Origin: Meira nashicola
Taxonomy: Eukaryota; Basidiomycota; Exobasidiomycetes; Exobasidiales; Brachybasidiaceae
Reading direction: 5' to 3'
DNA length: 64,000 nt
Assembly: GCA_001600355.1 (NCBI GenBank)
Contig: BCJU01000005.1
Location: 218,099-282,098 of the forward strand
Shown: piece after piece, positions 38,308-50,018 of the stretch
Numbering within the stretch: position 1 is the stretch's first letter
Layout of the letters: each line of letters begins with the position of its first letter
Notes under the pieces: model-generated
What the model saw: only the letters and a program-made list of their open reading frames with translations
Told to the model about the DNA's origin: nothing
Database searches by the model: none
Program-made: the position numbers and the translations under genes

Positions 38308-40005
38308 TTTTGATGAAAGAATAAAAGGTGAAATAAGGCCGGATAGTGGCAAAATGAATGTCGGTGCTAGATTGAAGCAAGTGTGGTGTGAATTGGGAGG
38401 TGTCGTTAGGGGAGGAGAATATCGATATTTGGTGGTGGTGACAAGTCAATAAGAAACAAATTTTTTTTTGTTAATGGCAAACACGGGTTCAAAATCGAAA
38501 TGTACATTTTGCCAAGCGTGTCTCTCTGAGTTAAACTTGACCGTCGATCATGATTCTATGGTATCCTTGGAAAGGGTTAAGTCCCCTTGTTTCCTTTCCC
38601 GCATACAAAGGCAATCCATCCTTACAGAGTAAAGTAGAGATCGTCAAAGCCGTACATCTACATATGTACAATGTATATGCTTCGGTGATTTGACAGTGAT
38701 TATATGCTGATCAAGGTCGCGTGGATATGCAGATGAGGAGCATAAAGAATGCGCTTGTGATATGAGATACGTAACTTACGTACAAAAGTATAAAGGTAGG
38801 CAAGGTGACGATCTCTGCCCAAAAGAGGTAACATGTAGGGAGGCGCCACACAAAAAAGAATAGAGGAAGTCGGGAAGCAGTATATGTGTACTGCACTAAG
38901 AAGAAACAGGAACGAAAGCAATGCAATCAATGCGTGCTGGGACTAAATTAGCGTTATCCTTTGTGTTATTTGAATGATCTGACACCTCCTGGCTGCTGGG
39001 ACGCGCGCGTACTCTTCTTTTTTTTTGTGCCAGACTGTTAAACTCACTTACCAAACTTGGTTAAGGCACGCATATTGAAAAAAAAAAAAAAGAGAAGCAA
39101 GGGGTAAAGCCCTGGCGCGTAAGGAATTTTCAAAAAAACAAAAACAAAGAGCAACACTTTGCCATAAAACGACGCGACGCGACGCATGTACGCGTATATG
39201 AATAATTGCCAGATTGAAGATGGTGACAAAGACTCGGTCCCGATGTGAGGTAACCCCTGTTGAGATTACCATGTACACAGAGATAGGCATGAGAGAATAT
39301 ATTTGGTAAGAAGTAGGGAGATGAAAGTGGGGTATATAAGTTTTTTACGTGCGAAAGAAACTATGATGAGGATTTGGTCAATAATAGTTTTACTGCTTAT
39401 CAGATAAGAGTTAGAATATGTACATGTTTAGTTCTTATCAAAGGTCTTTAGAATCTGTTATTCAAGAATGCAATCATCAGCACCGAAGGAGGAGTCAGGT
39501 GCAAGCTGCTATTCTATACCATCTAAGTAGGATTCACGTTAGCAAACACCTTGCTTACGTACACAAGCACGCGTATTAATTCCCTGCTTATAGTGCCAAA
39601 TGCAGCGTGAGAACAAGTGTCAGTACTAGGCTTCACTATGTGGAGTATTTTTTTGGCCGTGCATAAAATTCGAGAAAAGCTTACCCAATTCGTACATGTA
39701 CACAATTGGTGTCTCTCTATTTGACAAAGCTTACATACTTCTTTTTGATGATATAATGGTCCTTCTCTCGATCACATGGAGCAGAGAGTACGTAATCCTT
39801 AGAGGAACGTGCGAGAGAGGATGAATGGATAATGTCTATTTTGGTATGTACTGCTTCTGTTGATTAAGTTAAGTAGTGGAGTATGTGCATACAGTCAGAT
39901 GGTGAGATTTTGTATATTTATAATCCTAGCAAATGAAAGTGTAAGGTAGACAATAATTTCAATCTTTGTTAAGAACGACCAATCAAAACATTTACTGTTT
40001 ACAAT
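38308..40005. other. 1.7-kb intergenic stretch
   Basis: Between divergent genes. Only short frames without support are present. It contains poly-A/T tracts (39010-39020, 39080-39095) and a GACGC tandem at 39170-39186. The last part is the promoter of the 40074 gene. Confidence 0.55.
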
Positions 40006-40073
40006 GTGAGTGATGACTTTTGTAGTCAAAATCATAGCATATACTCACTTATCTTTCTTACTTCTCTGAACAG

Positions 40074-40504
40074 ATGTCTTCATCATTATTCGTTCGTCAA
40101 TCTTTGTCTTCTTCTAGAGCAAGTGCTCGTTTGGGATCTACTCGTTTGGCTTCTACCGGACGTTCTCCTCTAAATGCAGGACCATCATCTGTTGAGGTAA
40201 GTTTGTGAAGCAAAACAATGACAGTGCATTTCAAGAATTAACCCCTCTTTCCTTCTCACTATAGACCGCACCTCAAGCAGGATCAGAACGCGGAAAGACT
40301 ACACAAACCGTTTTACCAATTACTGCAGGTTTATTAGCTTTAGGTGCATTTGCTTGGTTCTTCACTTCAAAAGATAAAAAAACAATCGTTCCCGTTGGTG
40401 TTAATCAAACTGGAGGTCCTGATAAGTTAAAATCTGGTAGTGTCGCTCGTGCACAAGAACAAATTCAAAAGAATGCAGAAAATGCAACTTCTCCTCCAAA
40501 GTGA
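40074..40504 (+). CDS. small mitochondrial-type single-pass membrane protein, unknown
   Basis: Two exons, 40074-40196 and 40265-40504; 68-bp intron GTAAGT to CTATAG, phase 0. Product 120 residues. The N-terminus MSSSLFVRQSLSSSRASARL is rich in Ser and Arg and lacks acidic residues, typical of a mitochondrial presequence. A hydrophobic segment follows in exon 2 (VLPITAGLLALGAFAWFF), then a basic, Gln/Asn-rich tail (AQEQIQKNAENATSPPK). Probably an inner-membrane protein (inference); I do not recognise the family. The ATG directly follows CTCTGAACAG, so an intron of about 68 bp (donor GTGAGT at 40006) probably ends in the 5' leader exactly at the start codon. This gene is too short for simple ORF scans. 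Confidence 0.75.
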
Positions 40505-40711
40505 TGTGTTTTCTCTCTCTCTATCTGTAGCAAAGAACTAACTGTGTCAAATGCAATCTAATCTCAATATTTTGCCCTCCCTCAAAAACGGTTAAATTGA
40601 ATGAGTTGCGATAAAGCTACAAATGAATAATGTGAAGAAAAAAAAATGTTCAGTCATTGAATCGGTGCTGAGCAGAGGTATATGGTGATTGATCATTTGG
40701 TGAGAAATGTG

Positions 40712-41698
40712 TCAAGATTGGAGAGCCTGTAATTTTGCTGAACTAATTGGTTCCAGATCGGCAGCTTTGGAAGCTTCTATCTGTGCTTGATTATGTTCTG
40801 CCAAACCAGAATCATTATATACGCCTAATCCTAAATGTTCACCACCTTCTCTTGGAGAAAGCGAAACGGGTGTAAACCCTAAACTGCTGCTCGTCAATCC
40901 TCTTCTCCATGGTTTTCGTTGAATTTCGGGAGAATTTCTTCCTGATTCCGCTCCGGAATCATCTGCATCTGTGTCTGAATAACCAAGTGCACCATCCACT
41001 CCAACATCACTTGCACGAGCTAATTCATGACGATAATTGAATTTGGGTAAAGGACTAAGGTTTGTTGGTGTAGTGATTTCTTTTGCCGCTGCTGCTTCTT
41101 GACTTGCACGAACTGTGCTCACCCTTGCAAATCTTCCTCCTGTTCGAATCCATTCTTCTTCTGCTTCTGCACTTTCTCCGGATATACTTCTTGCTCTATG
41201 TCGTAAAAGGGTATCTGCATCGTATGCGCCCGGTGTTAAAAGAGGTGCTCGAATTTGTAAAGAAGGAGATTCAGCTCCAATCGTCGAAGCTGCCAAATTG
41301 GATGCAGTTAGAGGTGGTGGTAGTGATTTATGCGCATCTTGACTTGTTTTCTCTCGAATTTCCTTTACCCTTACTCGTCTCCTTCTGAAGCCCAACGTTC
41401 GAAAAATTGCATATCCAGCAAAATCTGTTAAACAAACAATGATGATTGGGGCGACAATTGCAAATGCGATCAATCGACAAAATTGTGGTATAGGTGCCAA
41501 AAGAGGAGGTAATTCAGGATCAAGCCATTGTTTGTAGTATGATTTTGATTCATATTTTGACGCAGGTTGAATTGTGATCACACCTTCAGGTAACATTTTT
41601 ATCAATTTTGCATGTGCTGCTTCGATTGCTGCACTTGCTTGTGATCGAGAAGAAAGTTGGGCGGCGGCAGCAGGATTGGCTGCATTTGCAACGATCAT
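40712..41698 (-). CDS. hypothetical one-TM protein
   Basis: 328 residues, single exon, ATG at 41698. An Ala-rich N-terminus is followed by one strong transmembrane segment at about residues 73-98 (FCRLIAFAIVAPIIIVCLTD then FAGYAIF). Directly after it is a cluster of arginines (GFRRRRVRVKEIREK), which by the positive-inside rule puts the long C-terminal tail in the cytosol. The tail is Ser/Pro-rich and disordered, with RRGLTSSSLGFTPVSLSP near the end. No family recognised. Convergent with the 40074 gene. Confidence 0.75.
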   Translation of the reverse strand: MIVANAANPAAAAQLSSRSQASAAIEAAHAKLIKMLPEGVITIQPASKYESKSYYKQWLDPELPPLLAPIPQFCRLIAFAIVAPIIIVCLTDFAGYAIFRTLGFRRRRVRVKEIREKTSQDAHKSLPPPLTASNLAASTIGAESPSLQIRAPLLTPGAYDADTLLRHRARSISGESAEAEEEWIRTGGRFARVSTVRASQEAAAAKEITTPTNLSPLPKFNYRHELARASDVGVDGALGYSDTDADDSGAESGRNSPEIQRKPWRRGLTSSSLGFTPVSLSPREGGEHLGLGVYNDSGLAEHNQAQIEASKAADLEPISSAKLQALQS

Positions 41699-42629
41699 CC
41701 TGTCGATTGTTTGTTTGATGTGGAAACGCTATGATCGCTTTTTCTTTTAGCTTTGATTTGCTAGATCGAAAGTATACAGATTGCGTCTACTACTGCTAAA
41801 TCGGAAGGAAGCCTGTGCGTTGAACAAAAGAAAAAAAAAAAATCGAACTATGCGGTATTCTACGAAAGCACTGGGATCAAGGTAGGAAAGTCAGATATCT
41901 ATTCAACTTGACGTTTGAGAAAGGAATATCACAATTTGATCATACATATTCCATCAGGGTTTGAAGCATTGTGCTACCTACTTTTTGAAAGCTTCTCGAC
42001 AAAAGGTGCAAAAGTAAGGGTACCAGGCCTGCTGCCCACATTAAGAACAACGTGCATATACTTGCGTGCGTGCGTGCTTGCTGTGGGTGAAATGGCGCCA
42101 GCGCCTGAGCAGCAGTGAAATTTAGTATGCACACACATCGTAGTCAAGCACTTACGCATGCACTCTCACTCTCTCCACAATGATATCCTATTGTTCTAAA
42201 AAAGAGTTTCAAAAGCAGCTTTATTTGAATTCAGATTGAGATGCAGTTGAGATTCAAAATTCATAGTGTATGTATGTACGTACATTCAATCATGATAAAA
42301 GTCATCGTGGGAAGAGGAAGATCATCAAATGTTAAGTGGGTTTGCGTCTCTTCTTGGGGAACGTTTTGCTGTTGCATTTGTGTAGTACATGCAGCTTAAT
42401 TGTGGCTATGCTTGGCTTATGGATTAAAGGCAGGCGGCACTCTCAAGCAAAGTTCCCATACTGAAATTTATCGGCGCGCTAAAAGGGGCAAGAGTTGTGC
42501 GTGCATTGACTTTTTTTTCCTGCTACCCTAATTTCTATGTCCGGCGGCTTATTCTTTAGGTACAGGAGGTGTACTTGATAGATATTCTATTACACCTCTT
42601 CAATCCATCTTCATCCTAATCGAATAACA
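41699..42629. other. intergenic region between 40712 gene and dienelactone hydrolase gene
   Basis: About 930 bp of divergent promoter DNA. It contains a poly-A run near 41830-41842 and a GTGC/GTGCGT microrepeat at 42064-42078. No gene seen. Confidence 0.55.
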
Positions 42630-43704
42630 ATGGCACTCTGTATCAATTGCGTTTCTGGTGACGTGATCCCAGGCACACCTCGTGGACAAATTCAAAAAAT
42701 TGGTCCATACGATACTTATATCTCTAAACCAACTTCATCTTCAGAAAATCAAGGTGGAAATGAAAAGGCTGTAGTCTTGTTTACCGATGTGTTTGGTCTA
42801 GCTTTGACAAACATCAAACTGATCGCTGATATCATTTCTGATCGTTCAGGAATTGTAACTTTTGTGCCTGATGTGTGTACTGAATATTCATTGGTGCAAT
42901 GATAGTTGTGTATAGATGGCTTTTTACTGATGCATATACCCCTTCCGTCTACAGCTCTTCCATGGTAAACCGATTGATCCAGCACAAATGAGCATTCCAA
43001 GTTCTGCAGCAGAATTACGCAGCAAGACGTTCGTTTCAAAGATTACTTCAACGGCAAAAATGTTATCTTTTGCTCCATGTAAGTGAAAGGATAGGGAGGG
43101 TATTTATCTGGCAATGCTGACAATTTCCACTTCACAGGGGTATATCGTAATTGGCCGACGAGCAAGTATAACGATATCGAAGCATTCTTATCAGCTTTGA
43201 AAGACACGCAAAGCGTAAAGAAGGTGGGCGCATCAGGGTGAGTTGATCTACAGAGATTGGTTAGATGAATCAATGTTAACTTTCTTCTACCCAGATACTG
43301 CTATGGAGGCAAAATGGCAATCGATTTCAACACAAAGGGATTGGTAGATGCAACTGTTGCAAATCATCCAAGCTTTGTCAATGCAGCTTCTTTTGCTGAG
43401 TTAAAGGGACCAATTTTGTTCAATTGTGCTGAAGAAGATGATATGTTCCCTGTTAAATTGGTTGAACAAGTTCGTGCAATGTTGGATAATAATGATAAAG
43501 CACCAAAACACGATTTCAAAGTTTTCAAAGGAACTGCACATTCTTTCTGTGCTAGACCTAATCTTGCTGATGAACATGTCAAAAAAGGTTTTGAAGAAGT
43601 GAGTGAGAAGAGGTGACTAATGGTGACTCATGAGCTGACATTGTTCCTATCACTTCCATCAGGCGACCGCTCGTACTGCAGATTGGTTCAAATCACACTT
43701 GTGA
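42630..43704 (+). CDS. dienelactone hydrolase family protein
   Basis: Five exons: 42630-42872, 42955-43078, 43138-43237, 43295-43598, 43663-43704; introns 57-82 bp with GT-AG ends (first donor GTGTGT, others GTGAGT/GTAAGT). Product 270 residues. It is an alpha/beta-hydrolase of the DLH type. It has the N-terminal CVSGDVIPGTPRGQI, VVLFTDVFG before the first helix, VPDLFHGKPIDP across the first junction, and the nucleophile elbow GYCYGGKMA (Cys) across the third junction. It also has the acid-residue region LFNCAEEDDMFP and the His in GTAHSFCARPN. Enzymes of this family hydrolyse dienelactones or other esters; the true substrate in fungi is usually unknown. Cytosolic. The cysteine and histidine of the triad are intact, so activity is likely. 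Confidence 0.88.
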
Positions 43705-44256
43705 TCGAGATTACCCCTTGTTTTTATTCTATGTACCTATTTTAGAGATTGTTTGGATAGTATTTTGGATATTGCACGGAATATATGATGGCCTAGTGAC
43801 TGAAAATTACCATGTTTCGCATCTTGCAAATGCTATTTGCCCAAAAAAGGACTGGTACATCAGCCAAAGAAAGCCATCAAAAAAGTCATTCTCGGACGCA
43901 TAAAGCCTTGTTGAACTTTGACCGATTTATAAAAGCAGTAAAAGCTCATGAGGTATGGCTGTCCTTGCATTTGAAAATTATGAGAGTAGAAAAGGAAGAT
44001 GTGCAGAACTTTTCAATGAAATTTTGACTGGCCTGCATACACGTGTGTGTTTTAGCAATAACGCACATTCTCTGAGTTGTTAGCGTGCACACGCGGGAAA
44101 GGCAAAGAAGGGGGGTGGTTGGTGTGTTGATTGTTCCAATAAACACTACAGCTACAGTGCCCTGAGAAGTTTGTCACGCACGGTCTTCCTGGGTTGTTAT
44201 ACATATGCGACTGCTTGCCTAGTAACAATCCTCTCTCCTAACCTTCACCTGCAATC
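43705..44256. other. intergenic region, dienelactone hydrolase to UAP1
   Basis: 550 bp holding a 3' UTR and the UAP1 promoter. No gene seen; ORFs here are short and without start context. Confidence 0.6.
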
Positions 44257-45768
44257 ATGTCTTCAGTCGAGCCAGTTGATGTTGTTGCATTACGCAAAAA
44301 GTTCGAAAAAGCCGGACAATCACACGTTTTTCATTTTTGGGATGATTTAAGTCCATCTGATCAAGGTGCTCTACTTGATCAATTATCAGAATTGGATGTT
44401 GATAGAGTAAATGCGGTTTATAAACGTGCCTTAGAAGGTGAAGAGGAAATGAAACAATTGGCAAATAGTAAAGCAAAGATTGAACCTCCAACACCGGAAA
44501 GTACAACAAGTCTCTCATCTGGATCTTCAGAAGAGAATGGTTTACGTGAATTCGGTTTAGACGCAATCGCTGCTGGCAAAGTAGGTGTACTATTATTAGC
44601 AGGTGGTCAAGGTACACGATTAGGATCATCGGCGCCTAAAGGATGTTATGATATTGGTTTACCATCCCACAAGAGCTTATTTCAACTACAGGCGGAACGT
44701 ATCTTACGATTACAAGAATTAGCCGGACAGAGAGCACGTAAATCTGGCAAAGATGTTGTTATCACATGGTTCATCATGACATCAGGTCCTACAAGACAAC
44801 CAACGGAATCTTATTTTGCGGAGAATTCGTACTTTGGACTTGATAGCAAGAATGTAATCTTTTTCGAGCAAGGTACTTTGCCATGTTTAACGATGGACGG
44901 AAAGATTATGCTAGATGCTCCCCATAGAGTCGCAACCGCTCCTGACGGAAATGGTGGGATCTACCGTGCTCTACGTCAGAATCTTTATAAAGGATCAAAA
45001 GAGAGTGTTTTATCCATTTTAGATGAACGCAAGATTGAATACTTACACGCATACGGTGTGGACAATTGTCTCGTCCGCGTCGGTGATCCAGTCTTTATTG
45101 GAGTGAATGTTCAACGTGCACAACAAATCGCAGCGGAAGACGAAAGTCCTCACCAAACAGGTGTCAAGACTGTCAAAAAAGTTGATCCAAAAGAAAGTGT
45201 AGGAATCGTAGCAAGACGCGATGGTCTTTGGAGTGTGATCGAATATTCCGAGATCCCGGCAGAATTAAGCACAGCAAGAGACTCTTCCGGAAATTTACTC
45301 TTACGTGCGGCTAACATTGTCAATCACTTTTACACTTCTGCTTTTTTGGCGAACGATGTTGAAGAAATTGAAGCAAAGATTCCTTTCCATATTGCACGCA
45401 AAAAGATTCCAACGATTGATCTTGAGACAGGAAAGACTGTCAAGCCCAATACACCCAATGGAATGAAGTTGGAGATGTTCATCTTTGATGTTTTCCCACA
45501 CCTCAAGTCAGATTTGGTGGTTCATGAAGTGGAACGACCGTCGGAATTCAGTCCTTTAAAGAATGCACCTAATACAGGTGTAGATGATCCACAAACATCA
45601 AGACGTGATCTGTTGGCTTTGCAGAGATCATGGTTGGAACAAGCAGGAGCGACGTTTGCTGAAGGAGTAGAAGTTGAAGTGAGCCCATTGGTGAGCTATT
45701 CAGGAGAAGGATTGGAGGCTGTCAAAGGACGACACTTTGACAAGAGCTTAGTCATTGACAGTCTGTGA
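44257..45768 (+). CDS. UAP1: UDP-N-acetylglucosamine pyrophosphorylase
   Basis: 503 residues, single exon, ATG at 44257. It catalyses UTP + GlcNAc-1-phosphate to UDP-GlcNAc + pyrophosphate, the last step of the pathway feeding chitin, N-glycans and GPI anchors (QRI1 in yeast). The nucleotide-binding signature is LLAGGQGTRLGSSAPKGCYD (about residues 111-130). Other family blocks are SLFQLQAERILRLQ, WFIMTSGPT, FFEQGTLPC, APDGNGGIYRAL, YLHAYGVDNCLVRVGDPVFI, NGMKLEMFIFDVFP and EFSPLKNA. Length matches the fungal family (about 475-510). Cytosolic. Confidence 0.96.
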   Translation: MSSVEPVDVVALRKKFEKAGQSHVFHFWDDLSPSDQGALLDQLSELDVDRVNAVYKRALEGEEEMKQLANSKAKIEPPTPESTTSLSSGSSEENGLREFGLDAIAAGKVGVLLLAGGQGTRLGSSAPKGCYDIGLPSHKSLFQLQAERILRLQELAGQRARKSGKDVVITWFIMTSGPTRQPTESYFAENSYFGLDSKNVIFFEQGTLPCLTMDGKIMLDAPHRVATAPDGNGGIYRALRQNLYKGSKESVLSILDERKIEYLHAYGVDNCLVRVGDPVFIGVNVQRAQQIAAEDESPHQTGVKTVKKVDPKESVGIVARRDGLWSVIEYSEIPAELSTARDSSGNLLLRAANIVNHFYTSAFLANDVEEIEAKIPFHIARKKIPTIDLETGKTVKPNTPNGMKLEMFIFDVFPHLKSDLVVHEVERPSEFSPLKNAPNTGVDDPQTSRRDLLALQRSWLEQAGATFAEGVEVEVSPLVSYSGEGLEAVKGRHFDKSLVIDSL

Positions 45769-45899
45769 TCGGGCCGAGCAAGTGCATTCGTTGGACAGCA
45801 TGTTAGATGTTTATGCAACCTATCAAATTAAATCATCATTTTAGAAACAATCCATTGAGTGAAAAGGGTACATTTTTAAGGGTATGAATTGATTGGCGG

Positions 45900-47221
45900 C
45901 TACTTTTTCTTGGAGATTAGAGCTCTTTTGCGAACCCATTGTCCGACGGCCGTTTGCATTCTTCTGATGCTTGGATAGAACCAAATCATTGCTGCAAAAT
46001 CGTGAGGGTGATCGGGCTAAACGAGGATGTGGGGAGAGGAAATCCTGTCAGTATGCGATTCTTTTGTTTTTTTTGACGACACTCACCATGATGAAATGAT
46101 CAACATCTTTTCCTGCGGATTTTATTTTTCTAACAAAAATATTTGCTTCTTCCATTAAAGCTTCTGCTCCACCATTTGTAACAATTACAGGAGGAAGTTT
46201 AGTGAGAATGTTGGAATTCCAATGAATTGGACTTATCCAAGGATCTTCTGATTTTGGTAAGCCTTTTGATTGTATGGCATTGAAACCTATTTTGGTATAT
46301 GTAGGTGTAAGTGCGCAAGTATGAAGTTGATCTTTATACTCTTTTCGTTTATAACCCTCCATATCTAACCAAGGAGAATGAAGGATTAATCCTCTAACAG
46401 CATCACTATCACCTTCAATTTCTTCTAAGTATTTCCAAAGTAATAAAGCAAGATTTGCACCTGCAGAATCACCTCCTATTAAAATATTTTCATATCCCAT
46501 ATTTTCACGTAAATGTTTCCAAGCAGAAAATGCTTCGAATAATTGACTTGGATATTTTGATTTAGGTGCAAGTCTGTAATTGATAGAAAATACGTCCAAT
46601 TTACTGAATTTTGCTTGTAATCTTGCCAAGGTTAATCCTACAAATACGTCACCTGCTTCTAAGGTGACATAAGCACCTCCATCTGAGAGAGGAATAAGAA
46701 AAGATGAGCTTAGCTGGATTTATAGAAGAACAGCCAATCAACAACTTACGGAAATAAAGTAAGACTGGAGTTTTCCTAGTTGCCTTTTGCAATTGACCAG
46801 TAACATATTTTTCGCATGGATTCAAATACCATAATCCTGCAGACCTTTTAGTGATCTCTTGTGGTCTTAATCTAACAGGAAGAGAACTATCATCAAAAGT
46901 GAATTTCTCTTTCGAAGCCTCATCAACCATTTTAACTTTTGCCGGTTGAATCCATGCAAATCTTCTACACAACAGCCAATCTCTTAACTTTGATGGTGTT
47001 CTTGTATTTAAATCAGGTTGACAACCAACTTTTGCTAACCAAAATAAAGTTGATCTTGCCATAAATGTTAAAAACCATTGAATTGGATTAGGACTAATTT
47101 TTGGATTTTTTGACCAAATTAAAATACCTTTACAAAACCAAAAAGGTCCCATTCCTACCGTATTTGCTAGTGTAAAAATTAGTGCTACAGAACCACGTAT
47201 AAACCATGATATTCCTCCCAT
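45900..47221 (-). CDS. membrane-anchored alpha/beta hydrolase (HSL / steryl-ester type)
   Basis: Three exons: 47221-46750, 46682-46087, 46016-45900; introns 67 and 70 bp. Product 394 residues. N-terminal membrane segment about residues 6-25 (FIRGSVALIFTLANTVGMGP). The oxyanion-hole motif HGGA (158-161) is restored only by splicing the first junction. Nucleophile elbow GGDSAGAN with Ser230, and the catalytic His in PDHPHDF (361) comes from the last exon. The acid is probably the Glu pair in GGAEALMEE. This is the GDXG/hormone-sensitive-lipase family, which includes fungal sterol-acetate and other lipid esterases (Say1-like); the exact substrate cannot be told. An upstream in-frame ATG (47263) would add 14 residues; 47221 has the better Kozak context (AAAATGG). 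Confidence 0.85.
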
Positions 47222-47483
47222 TTTGATTCGAATGATGATGGCAATGAAAAAACAATCAGGCATATATTATTCGTACTTTGCTTCCCCACATTTGTACCAT
47301 AAGCTGCCTAATTTTTTAGCGTCAATGCCACATTTTTAGTAGAGTCGGGTATAGGCTACTTTGACCGAGGTTCTGACCCGGTATACATCAACAAGCGGCG
47401 GTCATTAGCGTGCATTTTAGAGGGAAATTTACAAAATTGAATACGGATATCAAAGAAGCAAAGTGGTAAAAAAGTATAGGAAA

Positions 47484-48036
47484 TCATTCTCTGCGAATTG
47501 CAACAACACCTCTACTTGAACTTGATCTACCGCCAAAGCAATTAAGTCCAGAACAACCTGATTGTTGAGCGAGTGTATCAGGATGGGTTGTACAACGCAT
47601 TCCGTTCTTTTTAGTCCTAGTACATGGTCCACATTCTGACTATATTATGTATAAAAGTAACCGTCTTAGTGAAAGCTGCTCCTAAAAGAAAAAAATAAAG
47701 AATTTCATCTTAACTTACAGGACAAGGAAAAGCATCACAAGGTAAACCCTAAAAAGAAGAAGAATGAGGAGGAAAGTTTAATTAGAGTCAGTAAATTACG
47801 AATAAGTGATAGAAATAATAAGAATAGTAGTAACTCACCCTGCAATTCTTACCAATCGCTTTTGGTGACAAATTATAATCTTGAATATGTTGACGAAATG
47901 GACCCCACGGATCTTCACCTTCATTAACACTGACTTGAGCAATTGAGGCCAACTTGTATTTCGATTTAGGTGCAACGATAGAATCAATTGTGAGAACAAT
48001 GAAAAGAGTAAAGGTGAGAAAGGCGATAGACTTCAT
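47484..48036 (-). CDS. small secreted cysteine-rich protein with 30-nt micro-exon
   Basis: Three exons: 48036-47839 (66 codons), 47748-47719 (10 codons), 47639-47484 (51 codons plus stop); introns 90 and 79 bp, all junctions phase 0. Product 127 residues. Signal peptide MKSIAFLTFTLFIVLTIDSI, then a linker (EDPWGPFRQHIQDYNLSP), then a compact C-terminal half with eight cysteines at about 65, 70, 75, 79, 82, 92, 105 and 110 (for example ECGPCTRTKKNGMRC and SGCSGLNCFGG). This spacing suggests a disulfide-knotted extracellular protein. No family recognised. Small secreted cysteine-rich proteins in fungi are often host-interaction or antimicrobial factors (inference only). Using earlier acceptors in the second intron introduces stops, so the chosen one is forced. 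Confidence 0.75.
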
Positions 48037-48264
48037 TTTGAGTAAAAGAACTGCGACTTGGTTCAAGAAGATCTCCTTTCTGAAACTTTTTTCATCTACT
48101 TTTATATTGAAATAGATGTACCGCTTTTAGGCAACGGCTGAATTAGACTTACACAGAAAATTTGCCTTCTTACCGAAGACCACCGAGCTCTACCTTTACA
48201 ACATTACGCAAAACACCGCATCAAACAAACAATAAACAAATAAAACATTTATCAGCATTTCTAC

Positions 48265-49690
48265 TTATGCTACAACATTCCAATCAAAATTGGTCCCCTG
48301 CGAAGCTCCACTTGGATATTTCTTGCTTGATCCTGTAAACGTTCTTGGAGCAGGAAATTCACTTGCCATCGGAAATGAAAGATGTCCAGAATTAGATGGA
48401 GGCATTGGAATCTTTCCCACTTCTGCTCCTCCACTTCCATTCCTTGATCCGTTGACGATTGGTAAAGATGGTGGTCCACTTGCAACACGGGGCGCTGTAC
48501 GTGCTACTGGAGGAGGCAAAGCTGCTGAAACACTTCTTGCTGCTGGTGAAGGTGCTACTGGAGGCGGAGGAGGTGCAGATGAAGGCGCTGCTCTGCTTGG
48601 TGCAGCAGGAGCTCTTCCTGGCGGTGCAGGAGGGGGAGGAGCTGATGTTTGTGCTGAAGGTCTGCTCGCTGGAGGCGGAGGAGGTGCTGCTGCTCGGGAT
48701 GGTGCGGCAGGGGCTTGTCCTGTAGGCCGGCTTGGTGGTGCTGGAGGTGGTGGTGGAGCAGCAGCAGCTCGAGAAGGTGGTGGTGGTGGCACTGATCTTG
48801 AAGGAGAAGATGTAGATGCTGATGCCGCTGCCGCTGCCACTGCTGGTGATGGACGAGATGGAGCTGCAGGCGCAACAGGTGGAGGAGGTGGAGCAGCAGC
48901 TGAAGGTCGAGAAGGTGCAGCTGATGGTGGTGGTGGTGGTGGCGGCGGTGGAGCAGCGGCAGGTACTCTAGAAGGCGCTACCGGTGGAGCAGGAGGTGGT
49001 GGAGCAGGAACAGTTCGATTCGGTAGGCTGGGCGGTGCTCTTGGTGGAACAGGAGCAGCACGAGGTGGTGGTGGAGCAGCTCTTGGAGCAGGTGGAGCCG
49101 TTCTTCCTGGCAATGTTGGTGCCGTTCCAGGCGATGGCGGCGGTGGAGATGGTCTCGGTGGTGCTGAAGATGCTGATCCACCTGGTCTTGGAGGAGGAGC
49201 TCTTGGAGCTGCTGGTGCTGCACGAGGAGGTGGCGCTTTTGCTGATATTGAAGGGAAAAAAAGATTGTAAGTATACAATTATGAGCCTGTACAACTCTTC
49301 AGGTAGTGGTTACTCACGAGCAGAAGGAACTGTTGGAGGAGGCGCTCCTGAACCACCACTCGGTCGCAATTTTGGCATGCCACCTGCAAACAATCCACCT
49401 AATCCTGGAGGTCCTCCAACAGGTGGAGCAGGCGCTCCTCCACCTCCTGGAACTGGAGGTGCCCTTGCCGCCGCACTTGGGGCTGCACTACTACTTGAAG
49501 CATTTCCCGCAACTGTTGGTGCTGATCTATCATTTGTCTGTGCCTCTGAAGCAGCGGAAAAAAAAGAGGAAAATGAAATGATTGTTAGCATTAGATTAAG
49601 TTAAAATGTGAATCTGTAATTTTGTTCATTGTTCTACTCACTTTTTAGCTTTTTACCATTTCTGATAGCATCCTGAAGAGCGCTATCCAT
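48265..49690 (-). CDS. VRP1: verprolin / WASP-interacting protein
   Basis: Three exons: 49690-49642, 49545-49318, 49241-48265; product 417 residues. Splicing the first junction creates the WH2 actin-binding motif LQDAIRNGKKLKKAQTNDRS then AP, the hallmark of verprolin/WIP. The rest is almost entirely Pro/Ala/Ser-rich: profilin-binding polyproline runs (PPPPPPPPP near the middle), many SRP and PSRAAAPPP repeats, and a C-terminal KKYPSGASQ segment suited to binding the WASP WH1 domain. It promotes Arp2/3-driven actin assembly at endocytic patches and polarity sites (family knowledge). The Pro-coding strand gives long spurious Gly-rich and Gln/His-rich ORFs on the other strand and frames. Confidence 0.92.
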
Positions 49691-50018
49691 TGTGAAAAAG
49701 AATGTTAGGGTAACAGTCTTTCGACAGTAAGGAAAGACAGGATGGTAGTAACTACAAAGGAACGGTAATGGATTCCAGAAAGTAGTAGAAATGAACCGTG
49801 CGTGCAGTGCAGGCAAAGGCGGAAGCAAAATTGTGTAGAGTAGGCTGTGCAGGCTCTTTGCGCTTAAGATTGTGTTCGCGCATTTGCTTTGACTGCACTT
49901 AAGGACTGCACTAGATTAGCGCCAAAGTGGTATTAATTTACGCGGATACACTTAAATTTAAGAAGAATCTTCTTTCAGTCTTTAATGTCACTTACATGAC
50001 CATAACTTAATCGTCATC
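49691..50018. other. divergent promoter region, verprolin and TXNDC9-like gene
   Basis: 328 bp, AT-rich, no gene seen; must contain both promoters. Confidence 0.6.

Noticed and set aside
44255..44629. Minus-strand Leu/His-rich frame at the start of UAP1
   Set aside because: Antisense shadow of a conserved enzyme.
48290..49270. 326-codon plus-strand frame rich in Gly/Ala over the verprolin gene
   Set aside because: It is the antisense of Pro/Ala-coding verprolin sequence; its composition follows from that and it lacks any domain or splice logic, whereas the minus strand spliced product has the WH2 motif and correct junctions.
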